Part shown: positions 6,737 to 9,803 of the stretch, one piece after another
How positions within the stretch are numbered: the first letter of the stretch is position 1
Layout of the letters: every line of letters begins with the position of its first letter
Assembly (NCBI GenBank): GCA_003218815.1
Contig: QHON01000054.1
Coordinates: forward strand, 1 to 9,803
Source: Verrucomicrobiota bacterium
Lineage (GTDB): Bacteria; Verrucomicrobiota; Verrucomicrobiia; Chthoniobacterales; UBA10450
Direction: 5' to 3'
DNA length: 9,803 bases
The notes under the pieces: generated by a model
Database searches by the model: none
Told to the model about the DNA's origin: nothing
Seen by the model: only the letters and a program-made list of their open reading frames with translations
Program-made: the position numbers and the translations under genes

Positions 6737-6779
6737 AAAGAGCCGCACCGTGGTTCGATCCCGCTGTGCGGTCTTTTTA
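6737..6779 (+). terminator. Strong hairpin with T-tract closing the peptide locus
   Basis: CCGCAC (6743-6748) pairs with GTGCGG (6766-6771). The stem can extend outward through G-T or bulged pairing to AAAGA/TCTTT and ends in TTTTT (6774-6778). Inside, GTGG (6750-6753) pairs with CCGC (6761-6764) around a 7-base loop TTCGATC. The position just after peptide 2 and the T-tract fit an intrinsic terminator. The A-rich left arm means it could also end transcription coming from the right. Confidence 0.75.
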
Positions 6780-7134
6780 TGTACACCGTCCGGTAAAACT
6801 GCAGGAACAGTTGTTTAATCGAAAGAGGCAAGCTGCGGAGTCATGCCAAAACAGGTGCGCAATTCGCCGGCGGACGAAATTGTTTGAATGCCTTCCTTAT
6901 CTTCAAAAGCTTCATAAGCGCGCTGTTCGTGATGATCGGTCAGGCCCCAGCACGGTTCCCATACCAGGCGAGAAAACTGGTCCATTCCATTTGCCGGCTT
7001 CGCTTATTCTCGCAAGACTGATCAGGTCCGCCCAGCCGCGAGACGATGATTCGGAGCCCGTTCTCCTCGTCGGTCAAAATGTCGAGGGGTCGATTCTCCT
7101 GCTTATCTTCGCAATGCGAAGACTTCATCGCGAC
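6780..7134. other. Gene-poor stretch between the terminator and the glutamate dehydrogenase gene
   Basis: No gene here can be defended. On the - strand, just past the dehydrogenase stop, there is a 62-residue frame (7128-6940) and an overlapping 56-residue frame (6985-6815, starting MDQFSRLVWEPCWG and ending near MTPQLASFD). Neither has a convincing ribosome-binding site or a recognised family. The second reads like protein (Trp, Cys, charged helices), so the region could be decayed coding sequence in more than one frame. The long + strand frame crossing this region is antisense to the dehydrogenase and is not a gene. Confidence 0.5.
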
Positions 7135-8397
7135 TCATGGAAACAAGCCGCGCGTCTTTTTGGCTTTGAGAACGCGCTCGACGCCGATGGCCATGGCCGC
7201 GGTACGATGAGAAATCTTGTGTTCCTTCGCGCGTCTGATTACTTGCGAAAAAGAATGCTCGAGGATGCGGAAGAGCTTATCAGTCACTTCCATTTCGCTC
7301 CAAAGAAAACTCTGCAGACCTTGCACCCATTCGAAATAGGAGACAATTACGCCGCCGGCATTGCAAAGAATGTCCGGAATCACAAAGATCTCGTCCCAGC
7401 GCTGCTCGAGAATCAAATCTGCTTCCGGTGTCGTCGGACCATTGGCCGCTTCAGCAAGAATCCTACATTGCAATTTCCCAGCATTCTTCCCTGTAATCAC
7501 GCGATCGACCGCCGCCGGAACGAGCACGTCGCATTTCATTGTGAGCAACTCGTTTGGGTCGACATGATCGTCTTGGGCGAACGCTCTCAAGCGCCTTTTT
7601 TTTAGAATGTGCTGCTCGGCGGCTTTAACATCGATTCCTTTGGGATTGTAGACTGCGGCATGCGCGTCGCTGATCCCGACGACTTTGACGCCGCTTTTCA
7701 GCGCAAGAGACAAAGCCGCGACCGATCCGACATTGCCAAAGCCTTGGACAATGGCCGTGCATTTCTCCGGGTCTATTTTCAGCACGTTCATGGCGCGTTC
7801 AATCAAGTAAACCACGCCGCGGCCAGTGGCTTCGCGCCGGCCTTCGGTGCCGCCGATGGCGACCGGTTTGCCGGTGACAATTTCACTCACCGCGTACCCC
7901 TGATAAACTGAATAAGTATCCATGAACCACGCCATGATCTGTTCGTTCGTGCCCATGTCGGGACCCATGATGTCAGTGTGTGGCCCGACGAACGGAATCA
8001 TCTCCTGCATGTAACGGCGTGAAAGCGCTTCCAGTTCGGTGCGCGACAGTTTGGATGGGTCGACTGCGACGCCGCCTTTCGCTCCGCCGTACGGCAAATT
8101 CGACAGCGCGCACTTCCAGCTCATCCACATGGCGAGCGCGGCCGTCTCACCCATTGATAATGAAGGGGCGAAGCGCGTTCCGCCTTTGGTGGGACCAAGC
8201 GTCAAGTGATGCTGCACCCGATAACCCTGAAAGGTCTTGGTGCTGCCATCATCCAAATGCACGGGTAGCGTTACGGCAATGGCGCGCTTTGGATACATAA
8301 GGCGATCGCGATGGTTTTTATCGATGTTCAGATAATCGGCAATGACCTGGAACTGGGCACAAGCCATTCGAAACACATCGTCGTTGTAGATAGTCAT
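7135..8397 (-). CDS. gdhA: Glutamate dehydrogenase family protein (Glu/Leu/Phe/Val dehydrogenase)
   Basis: 420 residues from the ATG at 8397. The frame extends to a TTG at 8460, but those extra 21 residues look unlike the family and neither start has a clear ribosome-binding site, so the ATG is preferred. It should catalyse the reversible oxidative deamination of glutamate to 2-oxoglutarate and ammonia with NAD(P). Numbered from the ATG: the substrate-binding GPTKGGTRF (~68-76); PYGGAKGGV with catalytic Lys107; MGPDMGTNEQ with the catalytic-region Asp (~144-153); the TGRREATGRG-like segment (here GGTEGRREATGRG, ~182-194) that opens the nucleotide-binding domain; Rossmann loop QGFGNVGS (218-225); and AEAANGPTTPEA (~315-326). 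The length is normal and nothing is broken. Glutamate, not leucine or phenylalanine, is the likeliest substrate, but the exact specificity is not proven. It is transcribed towards the export locus and separated from it by the hairpin. Confidence 0.92.
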   Translation of the reverse strand: MTIYNDDVFRMACAQFQVIADYLNIDKNHRDRLMYPKRAIAVTLPVHLDDGSTKTFQGYRVQHHLTLGPTKGGTRFAPSLSMGETAALAMWMSWKCALSNLPYGGAKGGVAVDPSKLSRTELEALSRRYMQEMIPFVGPHTDIMGPDMGTNEQIMAWFMDTYSVYQGYAVSEIVTGKPVAIGGTEGRREATGRGVVYLIERAMNVLKIDPEKCTAIVQGFGNVGSVAALSLALKSGVKVVGISDAHAAVYNPKGIDVKAAEQHILKKRRLRAFAQDDHVDPNELLTMKCDVLVPAAVDRVITGKNAGKLQCRILAEAANGPTTPEADLILEQRWDEIFVIPDILCNAGGVIVSYFEWVQGLQSFLWSEMEVTDKLFRILEHSFSQVIRRAKEHKISHRTAAMAIGVERVLKAKKTRGLFP

Positions 8398-8543
8398 GTG
8401 AAGGAATTCGGAAGTTAGAACATCCGATTGAGAAATGCAGTCGCTATTTGCGCTGAGCAAATCGAACCGTCAAATCGAAACCATTGCTTGAGATCGACAA
8501 TCGCCCTTGGAGTCCGTAGCGTTCCCTTCAAAAATCAGGCGAG
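8398..8543. other. Divergent intergenic region between glutamate dehydrogenase and the PLP enzyme
   Basis: The two metabolic genes diverge here, so both promoters should lie in this ~146-base interval (83 bases if the dehydrogenase starts at the TTG at 8460). I scanned for -35/-10 pairs on both strands and found no convincing match. AGGCGAG just before the ATG at 8544 is a plausible ribosome-binding site for the PLP enzyme. Confidence 0.4.
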
Positions 8544-9659
8544 ATGAAAATTGAAACTGTAGCCGTTCACGCCGGACATACCATCGATCTCGCGACCGGT
8601 GCTGTATCGGCACCTATTCACTTATCCACGACGTTCGAGCGCGATGTCGAAGGAGGCTACCCGCGGGGATTCATGTACACGCGCAACAACAATCCAAATC
8701 GTCAGGCGCTGGAACAAGGAATTAGCGCCCTCGAAGGCGGGGCGACAGCTGCGGCATTTGCTTCAGGAACCGGCGCAACCATGGCCATTTTCCAAGCACT
8801 CGCGCCCGGAGATCATGTTCTTGCGCACATCGATGCTTATTACGGCACGTCGCGATTACTTCGCGAAATATTTCTGCGCTGGGGACTGGAAGCTGATTTC
8901 ATCGACATGAGCGACCTGGCAGCCGTCAAAAAAGCGCTTCGGAAGAAAACAAGACTCGCTTGGATGGAAACGCCCTCAAATCCGCTCCTTAAGATTGTCG
9001 ACATTGCGGCGGTTATGCGGATCGTTCACGACGCCAAAGTGCTCTGTGTTTGCGACAATACATGGGCTCCAGTGTTACAGCGCCCATTCGATCTCGGCGC
9101 AGACCTGATTTTGCATTCCACGACAAAATATTTCGGCGGCCATTGCGACGTAGCTGGTGGAATTGTCGTCGCAAAGATCGACACCGAATTCTTCCAGCGC
9201 ATTCGCAGCATTCAATATTGCGGCGGCGCGGTCCCCTCCCCTTTCGATTGCTGGCTGATTCTGCGCGGAATGCGCACAGTCCCGTGGCGGATGCGCGCAC
9301 ACTCGGAAAACGCAATGAAAGTCGCACGCTTCCTAGCGCAACATCGACGAGTCGAACGCGTGCATTACCCCGGATTGACCTCGCATCCGGGCCATCAGAT
9401 CGCGCGAAGGCAGATGTCGATGTTTGGTGGGATGCTTTCCTTCGACGTTACTGGCGGGCGCGAGGCAGCGATGAACGTCGCCGCGAAAACAAAAGTCTTC
9501 ATTCGCGCCACCAGTTTGGGTGGCGTGGAAAGCTTGATTGAACATCGCGCTTCAATCGAGGGCCCCGGAACAACTTCACCGGAAGGTCTGTTGCGCTTGT
9601 CGATAGGTCTCGAAAACGCCGAGGATCTGATTGAGGACCTTGATCAGGCGCTGGGATAA
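8544..9659 (+). CDS. Cystathionine gamma-synthase/lyase family PLP-dependent enzyme
   Basis: 371 residues, a normal length for the Cys/Met metabolism PLP enzymes. Visible features: YTR near 45-47, the phosphate-binding Tyr-x-Arg contributed by the neighbouring subunit; ASGTGA (73-78) at the cofactor phosphate; METPSNP (141-147); D171 in CDNTWAP, which pairs with the pyridine nitrogen; the cofactor lysine K195 in HSTTKYFGGHCDVAGG; and SLGGVESLIEHRAS (324-337), typical of the family. The reaction is in transsulfuration or methionine synthesis, either making cystathionine from an activated homoserine and cysteine, or cleaving cystathionine. The family motifs do not separate gamma-synthase from gamma- or beta-lyase, so no symbol is given. 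The ATG is preceded by AGGCGAG. It is a single gene in this window, divergent from the dehydrogenase. Confidence 0.9.
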   Translation: MKIETVAVHAGHTIDLATGAVSAPIHLSTTFERDVEGGYPRGFMYTRNNNPNRQALEQGISALEGGATAAAFASGTGATMAIFQALAPGDHVLAHIDAYYGTSRLLREIFLRWGLEADFIDMSDLAAVKKALRKKTRLAWMETPSNPLLKIVDIAAVMRIVHDAKVLCVCDNTWAPVLQRPFDLGADLILHSTTKYFGGHCDVAGGIVVAKIDTEFFQRIRSIQYCGGAVPSPFDCWLILRGMRTVPWRMRAHSENAMKVARFLAQHRRVERVHYPGLTSHPGHQIARRQMSMFGGMLSFDVTGGREAAMNVAAKTKVFIRATSLGGVESLIEHRASIEGPGTTSPEGLLRLSIGLENAEDLIEDLDQALG

Positions 9660-9713
9660 TCGAGGACGCACTGTCATGTCTCGCTTTAAGCCGCGACAAG
9701 GCGTTCCTCCAGT

Positions 9714-9803
9714 TTAGGGACGAAATCGCTGCCTAACGAGATCGACAACATCCTGCACTTCATCGACACGCAAGAGAAATGCCGCGCCGAAAAATGTTAT
9801 CAA
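9714..9803 (-). CDS. C-terminal end of an unidentified protein, 5' end outside window
   Basis: A frame enters from the right edge on the - strand and ends with TAA at 9716-9714. The 29 visible residues end in RVDEVQDVVDLVRQRFRP, which reads like a normal amphipathic C-terminal helix, preceded by a hydrophobic ITFFGAAFLL that might be the end of a membrane segment. The family cannot be named from this piece. The opposite strand also has an open frame here but without a start codon, which favours the - strand. A weak hairpin (CGCTTT 9682-9687 with AAGGCG 9698-9703) lies between this gene and the convergent PLP enzyme; it has no T-tract. Confidence 0.4.
   Translation of the reverse strand: MITFFGAAFLLRVDEVQDVVDLVRQRFRP

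Noticed and set aside
6742..6773. A complete tRNA gene ending at the hairpin
   Set aside because: The acceptor-like 5' strand sits immediately before the T-arm; no D arm, anticodon arm or distant 5' acceptor strand is present, and the upstream bases encode peptide 2.
6940..7128. 62-residue - strand frame just after the dehydrogenase stop
   Set aside because: No ribosome-binding site, no recognised family, and it overlaps an equally plausible frame. Kept only as part of the gene-poor region description.
6766..7605. 279-residue + strand open frame
   Set aside because: Most of it lies antisense to the well-supported glutamate dehydrogenase gene, and it begins inside the terminator hairpin. It is a mirror of dehydrogenase codon use.
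1..9803. CRISPR arrays, insertion sequences, rRNA genes
   Set aside because: No spaced direct repeats, no terminal inverted repeats with a transposase, and no rRNA-like sequence seen on either strand.

Overview
The window looks like a stretch of chromosome from a Gram-negative-type, moderate-GC environmental bacterium. My best guess is Verrucomicrobiota or a similar soil lineage. That rests on the overall style of the genes and of the short 'D-L-x-P-x-x-D-x-x-G-G' peptides, not on a marker gene, so it is only an inference.

Left part (1-6779): a peptide-export locus, all on the + strand. In order it holds the 3' part of a gene for a PpiC/SurA-like (parvulin-type) protein (1-861), a 1037-residue ABC exporter (871-3984), an HlyD-type membrane-fusion protein (3997-5184) and a compact sigma-54 activator (5201-6202). 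The exporter carries two N-terminal cyclic-nucleotide-binding domains, a C39 leader peptidase, a membrane domain and an ATPase. The activator has no N-terminal sensory domain. These four genes are 9, 12 and 16 bases apart and read as one operon. After a 198-base gap come two very small genes (6401-6586 and 6595-6729). They encode a 61-residue and a 44-residue peptide with lysine-rich N-termini, the same new-looking double-glycine leader motif, and short tails built from three-residue repeats. The simplest model is that the two peptides are the substrates. The C39 domain would cut after Gly-Gly, the ABC and HlyD proteins would carry the tails out of the cell, the PpiC-like protein would help folding or maturation, and the activator would control expression. 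A strong hairpin with a T-tract at about 6737-6779 closes the locus.

Middle (6780-7134): about 355 bases with no gene I can defend. It holds only short overlapping reading frames on the - strand, possibly decayed coding sequence.

Right part (7135-9803): ordinary metabolism. A glutamate-dehydrogenase-family gene lies on the - strand (7135-8397). It is divergent from a PLP-dependent cystathionine gamma-synthase/lyase-family gene on the + strand (8544-9659). At the right edge is the apparent C-terminal end of an unidentified - strand gene (9714-9803). Nothing links these metabolic genes to the export locus.

The most notable part is the pair of peptide genes with their dedicated exporter: a probable peptide secretion system with a non-canonical leader, an exporter that may be gated by cyclic nucleotides, and no visible peptide-modifying enzyme.
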